Shown: one piece after another, positions 1 to 7,364 of the stretch
Layout: each line of letters begins with the position of its first letter
Numbering within the stretch: the stretch's first letter is position 1
Origin: Castellaniella ginsengisoli
GTDB taxonomy: Bacteria > Pseudomonadota > Gammaproteobacteria > Burkholderiales > Burkholderiaceae_B
Direction: 5' to 3' (one strand)
Assembly: GCF_039523235.1 (NCBI RefSeq)
Contig: NZ_BAAAEX010000010.1
Length of the DNA: 64,000 nucleotides
The notes under the pieces: generated by a model
The model's database searches: none
Told to the model about the DNA's origin: nothing
The model's input: the letters and a program-made list of their open reading frames with translations, nothing else
Position numbers and translations under genes: made by a program

Positions 1-491
1 TGGCCCATGTAGAGCACATCCTCGCGGGCGATGCGTTGCCGCGTGAAGAAATTGCGGTCGGCGTAGTTGACGTCGCTCGGGCCCTGCGTGCTGGTGACGA
101 TGGCGCCGGTTTCATCGACGATGCTCAGGATGGTGAAGGCATCGTCCCGGATCACGCGCGCCTGCGCCCAGCGCGCCAGATCCATGCGGCTGCCTTCGCG
201 CCGGTATTCCAGGCGGGCAAAGGCGGCGACCTGCTCGGCTTCCTTCAGCGTGCGGGTGACTTGTTGTTCGAAGGCGATGGCCAGGCTGGCGTTGGAGCGC
301 ATGGCGGCCGCCACGGCCTGGGCGTGCTCGAAGGTCGTGCGTTGCAGGGTGGCGAGCCAGATCAGGGCGATGGCGACGGCGCAGACCAGCAGGATCAGCA
401 ACTGCAGGGGTGACAGGCAGGGCAACCGGCGCCCGGCCCGGCTGGAAGCCGAAGTCATGGTTGGGCTGCCCGGCTTGGCGGACAGAGTCAT
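1..491 (-). CDS. Membrane sensor protein, N-terminal part (runs off the left edge)
   Basis: A leftward reading frame opens at an ATG at 491 (second in-frame ATG at 458) and stays open to the window edge, giving 163 visible residues. Residues about 28-47 form one strongly hydrophobic membrane segment. The following part looks like the start of a periplasmic Cache/PDC-type sensor: a helical stretch, then a strand-turn-strand with IVDETGAIV, and the NYADRNFF motif typical of such domains. The same layout opens the GGDEF-EAL protein at 52334. The output domain (diguanylate cyclase, kinase or other) lies outside the window, so no enzymatic role is assigned. It is divergent from ilvA. Confidence 0.6.
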   Translation of the reverse strand, partial: MTLSAKPGSPTMTSASSRAGRRLPCLSPLQLLILLVCAVAIALIWLATLQRTTFEHAQAVAAAMRSNASLAIAFEQQVTRTLKEAEQVAAFARLEYRREGSRMDLARWAQARVIRDDAFTILSIVDETGAIVTSTQGPSDVNYADRNFFTRQRIAREDVLYMG

Positions 492-733
492 CGCAGGGGT
501 CTCCCGTTTTTATCCGGCGCGGTCCGCGCCTCTTGTTCGCCCACAAAGTAACTGGACTTTACGGCCAGCCTTCGGGTTTGTCGAGCCATTGCATCCGGGC
601 CGAAAAGATTTTTCCGGCCCGCGCGAACCGCCCTGGATGCGCCCGGCACCGTTCAGACCGCGAAGGGCGGATCGGCGCCCGGGCGCACCGCTATGATATT
701 CTTTTCGATTCCCTGTCCATCGCCGCCTGCGCC

Positions 734-2242
734 ATGTCCGTCGATTATCTGAAACGCATTCTGACGTCCAAAGTCTACGACGTCGCCCACGAGACCTCGC
801 TGGACCTGGCGCCCCGAATTTCCAAGCGGATCGGCAACACCGTGCTGCTCAAGCGCGAAGATACCCAGCCTGTGTTCAGCTTCAAGCTGCGGGGGGCCTA
901 CAACAAGATGGCCCACCTCGGGGAAGAAGAACTGCGGCGCGGCGTCATCGCGGCTTCGGCCGGCAACCATGCCCAAGGGGTCGCGCTCTCGGCCAGCCGC
1001 CTGAAATGCCGGGCGGTGATCGTCATGCCGGTGACCACGCCCCAGGTCAAGATCGATGCGGTGCGCGCCCTGGGCGGCGAGGTCGTGCTGTTTGGCGACA
1101 GTTTCACCGATGCCGCCGAGCACGCCGCCGAGCTGCAGAAGCGCGACGGCCTGACCTTCGTGCATCCCTTCGATGATCCCGACGTGATCGCGGGCCAGGG
1201 CACCGTGGGCATGGAAATCCTGCGCCAGCATCCCGGCCCCATCGACGCGGTCTTCGTCGCCATCGGCGGCGGCGGCCTGATTTCGGGGGTGGCGGCCTAT
1301 ATCAAGCAATTGCGCCCGGACATCAAGGTCATCGGCGTGCAGACGGTGGATTCCGACGCCATGGTGCGCAGTGTGCAGGCCGGGCGCCGGATCCGGCTGG
1401 CCGACGTGGGGCTGTTTTCCGACGGCACGGCGGTCAAGCAGGTGGGCCAGGAAACCTTCCGCCTGGTGCGCGAATACGTGGACGACTTCGTGACCGTGGA
1501 TACCGACGCGATCTGCGCCGGAATCAAGGATGTCTTCCAGGACACCCGCAGCGTGCTGGAACCCGCCGGCGCCCTGGCGCTGGCCGGCGCCAAGCGCTAC
1601 GCCGCCCAGAACAAATGGAAAGGCAAGACGCTGGTGGCCATCACCTGCGGCGCGAACATGAATTTCGACCGCTTGCGTTTCGTCGCCGAGCGCGCCGACG
1701 TCGGCGAAGCCCGCGAGGCCTTGTTCGCCATTACCCTGCCTGAAAAGCGCGGCAGCTTCCTGCGCCTGTGCGAAGCGGTGGGCCAGCGGGCCGTGACTGA
1801 ATTCAACTACCGGATTTCCGATGCCGAGCAGGCGCACGTCTACGTCGGTCTGCAGATCCGCTCCGAGCCTGAAATCGAGAAACTGGCGGCGCATTTCCGC
1901 AAGCTGGACTTCCCCACGCTGGATCTGACCGGCAATGAGATGGCCAAGACCCACCTGCGCTACATGGTGGGCGGGCACTCGGGTCTGGCCGACAACGAAG
2001 TCCTGTACCGTTTCGAATTCCCCGAGCGGCCCGGCGCCCTGATGAAGTTCCTGGGCGCCATGAATCCGAACTGGAACATCAGCCTGTTTCATTACCGCAA
2101 CCAGGGCGATGACTACGGACGGATTCTGGTGGGCATCCAGGTGCCGCCGGCCGACAAGAAGGCCTTCAAGGAATTCCTGTCCACGCTGGGCTATCCCTGC
2201 TGGAACGAAACCGATAACCCGGCCTACCGGCTGTTCCTGTAG
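734..2242 (+). CDS. ilvA: Threonine ammonia-lyase, biosynthetic (threonine dehydratase)
   Basis: PLP enzyme that deaminates threonine to 2-oxobutanoate, the first step of isoleucine synthesis. The 502-residue product has the fold type II catalytic domain, with the PLP lysine at about K51 in FSFKLRGAYN, the ASAGNHAQG substrate loop and a glycine-rich phosphate loop (IGGGGL, about residue 180). Two C-terminal ACT-like regulatory modules (from about residue 330) are typical of the isoleucine-sensitive biosynthetic form. The length matches the family (about 500-515). The ATG at 734 is chosen because the conserved N-terminus begins there; the frame is open upstream but that part is not IlvA-like. 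An extended -10-like TGATATTCT lies at 694-702. It converges on phoR with a 17-bp gap. Confidence 0.95.
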   Translation: MSVDYLKRILTSKVYDVAHETSLDLAPRISKRIGNTVLLKREDTQPVFSFKLRGAYNKMAHLGEEELRRGVIAASAGNHAQGVALSASRLKCRAVIVMPVTTPQVKIDAVRALGGEVVLFGDSFTDAAEHAAELQKRDGLTFVHPFDDPDVIAGQGTVGMEILRQHPGPIDAVFVAIGGGGLISGVAAYIKQLRPDIKVIGVQTVDSDAMVRSVQAGRRIRLADVGLFSDGTAVKQVGQETFRLVREYVDDFVTVDTDAICAGIKDVFQDTRSVLEPAGALALAGAKRYAAQNKWKGKTLVAITCGANMNFDRLRFVAERADVGEAREALFAITLPEKRGSFLRLCEAVGQRAVTEFNYRISDAEQAHVYVGLQIRSEPEIEKLAAHFRKLDFPTLDLTGNEMAKTHLRYMVGGHSGLADNEVLYRFEFPERPGALMKFLGAMNPNWNISLFHYRNQGDDYGRILVGIQVPPADKKAFKEFLSTLGYPCWNETDNPAYRLFL

Positions 2243-2259
2243 CGCGGCGGGCCTGCGGC

Positions 2260-3597
2260 TCAGGCGGCGCGGGTCGAGGGTGATCCGGCGGCTGCCGGCG
2301 GCTCGGCGGGCGGGCACATGCGCGCCGCGGGAAAAAGAATACTGAAGACGCTGCCTTCGCCCGGCGTGCTCCGGATGTCCAGCACGGCGTCGTGGCGCAT
2401 GGCGACGTGCTTGGCGATGGCCAGGCCCAGGCCGGTGCCGCCCGTGGCCCGCGACCGGCCGCGGTCCGCCCGGAAGAACCGCTCTGTCAGGCGCGGAACG
2501 TCGGCCGGATCGATGCCGATGCCGGTGTCCTGGACACGGTAGGCCGCGCCGCCGTCCGGAGTCGGCTCCCAGATCACCGTGATGGCGCCGCCCGCCGGCG
2601 TGTAGCGCACGGCGTTGGTCAGCAGATTGCCGATGGCCGAGGCCAGTTCGGTATCCTGGCCGCGGACGCGCAGCGTCTCGTCGAGCCGGACGTCGAACGC
2701 ATGCTGTCCGCCCGACAGCGCCTGGGCCTGGGCCAGCGCGGTGCGCGCCAGAGCCGTGACGAGAACGGGGCCGCCTTCGCGATTGGGCGTCGACTCCAGC
2801 GAGGACAAGGTCAGCAGGTCGGACACCAGCGCATGCATGTTGCGGGCCTGCTGCGACATCAGTTCCAGATAGTGGCTGCGCTGCGCGTCGGTCAGGGCGT
2901 TGCCGGGCATGTCCTGCAGTGTCTCGATGAACCCCGACAGCACGGTCAGCGGGGTGCGCAGTTCGTGGGACACATTGGCCACGAAATCCTTGCGCGTGTT
3001 TTCCAGCCGCTCGATCTGGGTGATGTCGCGCGTCACCATCAGGAACTGGCCGACGCCGTAGGGGGCGAGGTGCAGCGACAGGGTGCGCGCCTGGCTGCTG
3101 CGGCCCAGGTGCAGGATCAGGGGATGGCTCCAGGCTTGCTGGTCCGCGTAGCGGGCGAATTCAGGCGCCCGCACGATATTGAGGATGCTGTGGCCGCGGT
3201 CGCGGTCGAGGTCCAGTCCCAGGTGGCTGGCCGCCGTCTGGTTGCACCACAGCAGGGATTTGTCCGGGGCCAGTGTCAGGGCGCCGTCGGGCAGCGCCTC
3301 GGCGGCCAGCAGGGCGCGGTTGAAGTTCCGCGCGCGATCTTGCAGGTCCAGGCGGTTCTGCTTGAGTTTGCGGTAGATGGGCGCCAGGATTTCGTCCCAC
3401 GGACCGACCGAGGGCGGCGGCGGCTCGTCGATCGAGCAGACCCAGCGGGCGATGCGGGACAGTTGCAGGCCGCTGACGAGCACCATCAGCAGCAGGCCCA
3501 GGGCGAATAGGGCCCAGCCCGTGGCGGGGCCCAGCCAGGCGCCCAGCAGCCAGCCGCCGAGCGCCCAGAGCGCGATGGAAACAAGCGTCTTGCTCAT
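2260..3597 (-). CDS. phoR: Phosphate regulon sensor histidine kinase PhoR
   Basis: Inner-membrane histidine kinase that phosphorylates PhoB when phosphate is scarce. The 445-residue product has two adjacent N-terminal membrane segments (about 5-23 and 25-45) with hardly any periplasmic loop, as in PhoR. A PAS domain (about 90-195) follows, then the H-box VSHELRTP with the phospho-accepting histidine at about H211, and an N box and glycine boxes (DTGIGI, GGTGLGLAI) of the ATPase domain. Its ATG overlaps the phoB stop in an ATGA (3594-3597), so the two genes are translationally coupled. No pst transporter or phoU gene is next to the pair in this window. Confidence 0.93.
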   Translation of the reverse strand: MSKTLVSIALWALGGWLLGAWLGPATGWALFALGLLLMVLVSGLQLSRIARWVCSIDEPPPPSVGPWDEILAPIYRKLKQNRLDLQDRARNFNRALLAAEALPDGALTLAPDKSLLWCNQTAASHLGLDLDRDRGHSILNIVRAPEFARYADQQAWSHPLILHLGRSSQARTLSLHLAPYGVGQFLMVTRDITQIERLENTRKDFVANVSHELRTPLTVLSGFIETLQDMPGNALTDAQRSHYLELMSQQARNMHALVSDLLTLSSLESTPNREGGPVLVTALARTALAQAQALSGGQHAFDVRLDETLRVRGQDTELASAIGNLLTNAVRYTPAGGAITVIWEPTPDGGAAYRVQDTGIGIDPADVPRLTERFFRADRGRSRATGGTGLGLAIAKHVAMRHDAVLDIRSTPGEGSVFSILFPAARMCPPAEPPAAAGSPSTRAA

Positions 3598-4289
3598 GAT
3601 GGATGTTTGATGCTGAAACGGTAGCCCGCCCCGCGTGAAGTCTGGATCGTGCCTTCCAGGCCGGCGGGCGACAGGGCCTTGCGCAAGCGGCGGATATGGA
3701 CGTCCACCGTGCGTTCCTCGACGAAGACGTGATCGCCCCAGACCTGATCCAGCAACTGGCTCCGGCTGTACACGCGCTCCGCATGCGTCATCAGGAAGTG
3801 TAGCAGGCGGAACTCCGTAGGCCCCATGGACAGCGGCTGGCCATGGCCGGATACGCGCCGGGAATCCGGCTCCAGCCGCAGCCCGCCCGCTTCGATGGGA
3901 TCGGGCGTGTGCTGAGGCGCCCGGCGGCGCAACAGGGATTTGATGCGCGCCAGCAGTTCGCGCGGAGAAAAAGGCTTGGTGATGTAGTCGTCGGCCCCCG
4001 CTTCCAGGCCGTCGACCTTGTCCTGCTCGGCGCTGCGCGCGGTCAGCATGATCAGCGGGATCTCGCGGGTGCGGGCGTCGCTGCGCAGTTGCCGGGCCAG
4101 GCGGATGCCGGGTTGGTCGGGCAGCATCCAGTCCAGCAGGATCAGGTCGGGCCGCACCTGTTGGATCTGTTCCAGGGCCTGGCGCGCGTCCGGCGCCGTG
4201 CGTACGGTGTAGCCGGCGTGTTGCAGATTGATGGACAGCAGTTCCTGGATCGCGGGTTCGTCTTCGATGAGCAGGATGGTGGCGGGCAT
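3594..4289 (-). CDS. phoB: Phosphate regulon response regulator PhoB
   Basis: OmpR/PhoB-family transcription factor, 231 residues. The receiver domain (1-120) has the acidic pair near residues 10-11, the phosphorylation site D53 in LLDWMLPD and the conserved lysine in TKPFSPREL. The winged-helix DNA-binding domain (about 130-228) ends in RTVDVHIRRLRKAL and RGAGYRF. The ATG at 4289 fits the usual PhoB start MPATILLIEDE; an upstream extension of the frame is not PhoB-like. First gene of the phoBR operon. An inverted repeat (4374-4397) lies about 85 bp upstream. Confidence 0.95.
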   Translation of the reverse strand: MPATILLIEDEPAIQELLSINLQHAGYTVRTAPDARQALEQIQQVRPDLILLDWMLPDQPGIRLARQLRSDARTREIPLIMLTARSAEQDKVDGLEAGADDYITKPFSPRELLARIKSLLRRRAPQHTPDPIEAGGLRLEPDSRRVSGHGQPLSMGPTEFRLLHFLMTHAERVYSRSQLLDQVWGDHVFVEERTVDVHIRRLRKALSPAGLEGTIQTSRGAGYRFSIKHPS

Positions 4290-4373
4290 GGGGCAGGTCT
4301 CGCAAGGAAGCGGGGCCCGTGCGGCCCGCGCCGTTCCGGGCGCGGAGGCGCGCCGGCATGCAGTCATCATACG

Positions 4374-4397
4374 GTCACATTATTTCATTGATGTGAC
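4374..4397. promoter_or_regulatory. Inverted repeat upstream of phoB
   Basis: GTCACAT and ATGTGAC are separated by ten A/T-rich bases, a perfect 7+7 dyad in the phoB-ubiE intergenic region. A TGTCATA-like Pho-box half site (GTCATA) lies just to its right at about 4401-4406, but no good pair of 11-bp direct repeats is visible. It may bind a regulator of phoBR or ubiE; the identity is unknown. Confidence 0.35.
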
Positions 4398-4410
4398 GTT
4401 GTCATATTGG

Positions 4411-4530
4411 GGCAGCAAGCAGGCGCAGCCTGCGCAGCGTGGGGGCCTTTTTTGCCGCCGGGCCGTCCCAAGGCAAAAAACACCCCCTCGGGGGGCAGCA
4501 AGCAGCCGCAGGCTGCGCAGCGTGGGGGCC
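4411..4530. repeat. Structured repeat element, copy 1 (intergenic, before ubiE)
   Basis: About 120 bp made of two 33-bp direct repeats (4414-4446 and 4498-4530, each ending GCGTGGGGGCC) flanking a central hairpin. The first repeat carries the arms GCAGGC/GCCTGC, the second GCAGCC/GGCTGC, so the stem is kept by compensatory change. The central hairpin pairs TTTTTTGCC (4448-4456) with GGCAAAAAA (4472-4480), followed by G5/C5. A second copy is at 33435-33552 inside mdtB. It ends about 25 bp before the ubiE start, so it could be transcribed with ubiE, and the T/A-rich stem could act as a terminator-like structure for either direction. Confidence 0.8.
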
Positions 4531-4556
4531 TTTTACGGTGGTACGATACGCGGATC

Positions 4557-5333
4557 ATGAGTACAACCGCACGTACATCCGCACCCGACGCCGGCCAGGG
4601 CCCGCAGACGCATTTCGGTTTCGAGACCGTCCAAGAAACGGAGAAGGCCCGCCGCGTGGCCGAGGTCTTTCATTCCGTGGCTTCGCGCTACGATGTGATG
4701 AACGACCTGATGTCGGTCGGGCTGCACCGCGTCTGGAAAGCGTTTACCATCGGCCGTGCCCAGGTGCGCCCGGGCATGCGGGTACTTGACATCGCCGGAG
4801 GCACCGGCGACTTGTCGAAGGCCTTCGCCCGCCGCGTCGGCCCCGAAGGCGAGGTCTGGCTGACCGACATCAACGACTCCATGCTGCGCGTGGGCCGGGA
4901 CCGTCTGCTGGACCACGGCGTGGTCACGCCGGCGGCGGTCTGCGATGCCGAGTGCCTGCCGTTCCCCGACCGGTATTTCGACCGGGTCTCGGTGGCGTTC
5001 GGTTTGCGCAACATGACCCACAAGGATCGCGCCCTGGCCGAAATGCGCCGCGTGCTGAAACCGGGCGGCAAGCTGCTGGTGCTGGAATTCTCCCGCGTGA
5101 CGCCCGCCCTGGCGCCCGCGTACGACTGGTACTCCTTCAATATCCTGCCGAAAATGGGTCAACTGGTCGCCGGCGACGAGACCAGCTACCGTTACCTGGC
5201 CGAATCCATCCGCATGCATCCCGATCAGGACACCCTGGCCAGCATGATGCGCGAGGCCGGGCTCGACCGGGTGCAGTATTTCAACATGACGGCCGGCGTG
5301 GTCGCCCTGCACGAAGGCGTCCGGCTCGCCTGA
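4557..5333 (+). CDS. ubiE: Ubiquinone/menaquinone biosynthesis C-methyltransferase UbiE
   Basis: SAM-dependent methyltransferase that methylates the benzoquinol ring in ubiquinone synthesis. The 258-residue product has motif I VLDIAGGTGDLS, the family signature around YDVMNDLMSVGLHRVWK, and the conserved C-terminal region ending FNMTAGVVALHEG. Length is normal for the family. The ATG at 4557 starts about 40 residues before the conserved core; the frame is also open upstream through the repeat element, but that stretch encodes the repeat-derived peptide and is not part of UbiE. First of three ubiquinone genes in this stretch (ubiE, ubiJ, ubiB). Confidence 0.95.
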   Translation: MSTTARTSAPDAGQGPQTHFGFETVQETEKARRVAEVFHSVASRYDVMNDLMSVGLHRVWKAFTIGRAQVRPGMRVLDIAGGTGDLSKAFARRVGPEGEVWLTDINDSMLRVGRDRLLDHGVVTPAAVCDAECLPFPDRYFDRVSVAFGLRNMTHKDRALAEMRRVLKPGGKLLVLEFSRVTPALAPAYDWYSFNILPKMGQLVAGDETSYRYLAESIRMHPDQDTLASMMREAGLDRVQYFNMTAGVVALHEGVRLA

Positions 5334-5364
5334 TCCGGCGCCACCGTTTCCGCTTTGCCGCACC

Positions 5365-5384
5365 GGGCCGCCTGAGGGCGGCCC
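5365..5384 (+). terminator. Hairpin after ubiE
   Basis: GGGCCGCC and GGCGGCCC with a short loop, 31 bp after the ubiE stop, followed only by TT. A G+C-rich terminator-like hairpin with a poor T tract; it may be a weak terminator. Confidence 0.45.
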
Positions 5385-5510
5385 TTCGCATGTCGTGTGC
5401 AAGCGGATGTTTCCTTCCTGCGGGCCGCTTCGATCTGTGGTAACTTTCACGTTCATTCAGCTTTATGTCAGGTTTCCGGGATGCGCCCGGGCCTGCCCCC
5501 AGGAGACTCC

Positions 5511-6494
5511 ATGAACCTTCGCCTCCCCCGCTGGGCCGCCGCCTCGGTGCTGCTGCTGGCAGCACTGACCATGATGGCCGTGACCCAGGAAGCCGAAGCC
5601 CGCCGCATGGGCGGCGGCATGAGCTTCGGCCGCCAGTCCTCCAACGTCATCAAGCAGCGCCAGGCCGTCACGCCGCCGGCCGCCCAGACCACCCAGCGCG
5701 CGGCCGCGCCGGCTGCGGGCGCCGCTGCGGGTACGGCTGCCGCGGGCGCCGCCAAGTCGGGCATGTCCCGCTGGCTGGGCCCCATCGCCGGCATCGCCGC
5801 CGGCCTGGGCATCGCCGCCCTGCTGTCCAGCCTGGGGTTGTCGGGGGCGTTTCTCGAATTCCTGTCCAGCGCGCTGCTGATCGGTCTGGTGGTCTTTGCG
5901 GTCATGTTCCTGGTGCGTCGTCTGCGCGGGCCCCAGCGTCCGCTGGCCGGCGCCGCCGCAGGCGGGGCCGCGTCGGGCCACAGCTACCGCCAGTCGGCGT
6001 CGCAGAACGGGGGCTTCGATCTGTCCGGCAGCCGCCCGGCGCCTGCCCAGGCCCCGGCTGCGGCCGCCGCCCCGGTGATCGAATCCGCGCCCTCCGTCCA
6101 GGCTCATGATCCGTCCTGGTTCATTCCGGAAGGCTTCGATGTCCCGGCCTTCCTGGACCAGGCCAAGCAGCAGTTCACGCGCGTGCAATCCCTCTGGGAT
6201 GCGGGCAACCGCGACAGCCTGCGCGAGTTCCTCACCGACGATCTGCTGACGGAAATCACGCCGCGCCTGCCCAGCCCCGAGGAAGGCAACCGCACCGACG
6301 TCGTGCTGCTGAATGCCGAGCTGCTGGGCATCGAGACCGTGGCCGGTGGCCATCTGGCCAGCGTGCGTTATTCCGGCATGCTGCGCGAATCGGCCGGGTC
6401 CGAGGCTTTCCACTTCGAGGAGGTCTGGAACCTGTACAAGGCCGATGGCGCCGGCTGGCTGCTGGCCGGCATCCAGCAGACCAACGCGCGCTGA
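5511..6494 (+). CDS. Tim44-like domain membrane protein
   Basis: 327-residue predicted envelope protein. It has an N-terminal signal/anchor (about 7-30, ending around AEA), an Ala/Pro-rich linker, two hydrophobic segments (about 88-105 and 115-135, followed by RR) and a C-terminal Tim44-like (Tim44/TimA) domain from about residue 195, with FLDQAKQQFTRVQ and the closing WLLAGIQQT. The Tim44 domain binds lipids or unfolded substrates in mitochondria; the role of bacterial versions is largely unknown. A strong AGGAG at 5501 supports the ATG at 5511. It sits between ubiE and ubiJ, which hints at a role near quinone or membrane biogenesis, but that is inference from position only. Confidence 0.85.
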   Translation: MNLRLPRWAAASVLLLAALTMMAVTQEAEARRMGGGMSFGRQSSNVIKQRQAVTPPAAQTTQRAAAPAAGAAAGTAAAGAAKSGMSRWLGPIAGIAAGLGIAALLSSLGLSGAFLEFLSSALLIGLVVFAVMFLVRRLRGPQRPLAGAAAGGAASGHSYRQSASQNGGFDLSGSRPAPAQAPAAAAAPVIESAPSVQAHDPSWFIPEGFDVPAFLDQAKQQFTRVQSLWDAGNRDSLREFLTDDLLTEITPRLPSPEEGNRTDVVLLNAELLGIETVAGGHLASVRYSGMLRESAGSEAFHFEEVWNLYKADGAGWLLAGIQQTNAR

Positions 6495-6523
6495 TCCGCA
6501 GCGCCGGCCCGGCTTGCCCCGTG

Positions 6524-6558
6524 CGGCCGCCGCCCCGGATTTCCGGGGCAGGCGGCCG
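6524..6558 (+). terminator. Strong hairpin terminator after the Tim44-like gene
   Basis: CGGCCGCC/GGCGGCCG outer arms and CCCCGGA/TCCGGGG inner arms around a tight loop, then TTTG. It starts 30 bp after the stop codon and probably separates this gene from ubiJ. Confidence 0.65.
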
Positions 6559-6737
6559 TTTGCTTGAGGGCGGGGCGGCCTGTCCGGGCGCACGCGCGCG
6601 CGGCACAGGCGCGGGGCACAGGCATGGCCGCCGGGCCGCCTGCCGGTGCGCAAAACCGGTAAACTGGCACTTGCGCCCGGCCCCTCAGGCCGGGCGAGTC
6701 CGTGCACTCAGGGCCTTCGTGTCCGGTTCCGTTGCCC

Positions 6738-7364
6738 ATGATCATGCCCCTTCCCTTTCTCTTTCCCGCCCCGGCCGACGTCCTGCTTCGCGGCTTGAAT
6801 GCGCTGCTGCGCCGCGAGCCCTGGGCGCGTGATCGGCTGGCGGCCCAGGCAGGCAAATCGCTGCGCCTGACGGCGGGCGAGCCCTGGACGCTGCAATGCG
6901 CGATTGCCTCCGACGGCACGCTGCAGGCCTGCGACCGCGCCGTGACGCCCGACGTGGTGCTCGCCATTCCGCCCGAACGCCGCCGCGACCTGCCGGGCGC
7001 CTGGCGCGCCGATGGCCTTGCGGGGGTCACAGGCCTGGCCCGCATCCAGGGGGATGCCGGGCTGGCGCACCTGGTGTCCGACCTGGCGCGCAGCCTGCGC
7101 TGGGATGTCGAGGACGACCTGTCACGCCTGGTGGGCGACGTGGCCGCCGTGCGGCTGACCCGGGGCGCGCGCGCGCTGGCGGACGGCCTGAGGCAGGCCG
7201 CGTCCCGGGCCGGGGACAACGTCACCGAGTACCTGGGCGAGGAGTCCGGCCTGGGCGTCCGGGGTGGGGATTTCCGGGCCTGGGCATCGGCCCGCGAGGC
7301 GCTCGAAACCCGGCTGGAACGCCTCGATGCGCGGCTTCGCCGGCTGGAGAACAGGGCATGCTGA
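6738..7364 (+). CDS. ubiJ: Ubiquinone biosynthesis accessory factor UbiJ (SCP2 domain)
   Basis: Small lipid-binding accessory protein for the aerobic ubiquinone pathway; in Escherichia coli UbiJ and UbiK help the hydroxylases of the Ubi metabolon. The 208-residue product has an SCP2-like region (about 15-120) with the typical TLQCAIASDGTL strand and VVLAIPPE, and a charged helical C-terminus with coiled-coil character (about 175-205), as in UbiJ. Start is either ATG 6738 or ATG 6744. Its last seven bases overlap the start of ubiB, indicating coupled translation. A GCCCGGCC hairpin (6676-6696) lies in the leader. Confidence 0.88.
   Translation: MIMPLPFLFPAPADVLLRGLNALLRREPWARDRLAAQAGKSLRLTAGEPWTLQCAIASDGTLQACDRAVTPDVVLAIPPERRRDLPGAWRADGLAGVTGLARIQGDAGLAHLVSDLARSLRWDVEDDLSRLVGDVAAVRLTRGARALADGLRQAASRAGDNVTEYLGEESGLGVRGGDFRAWASAREALETRLERLDARLRRLENRAC

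Noticed and set aside
112..546. 144-codon minus-strand frame at the left edge
   Set aside because: Arg/Pro/His-rich shadow; the overlapping frame from 491 encodes a membrane segment and a sensor-like domain and is the real gene.
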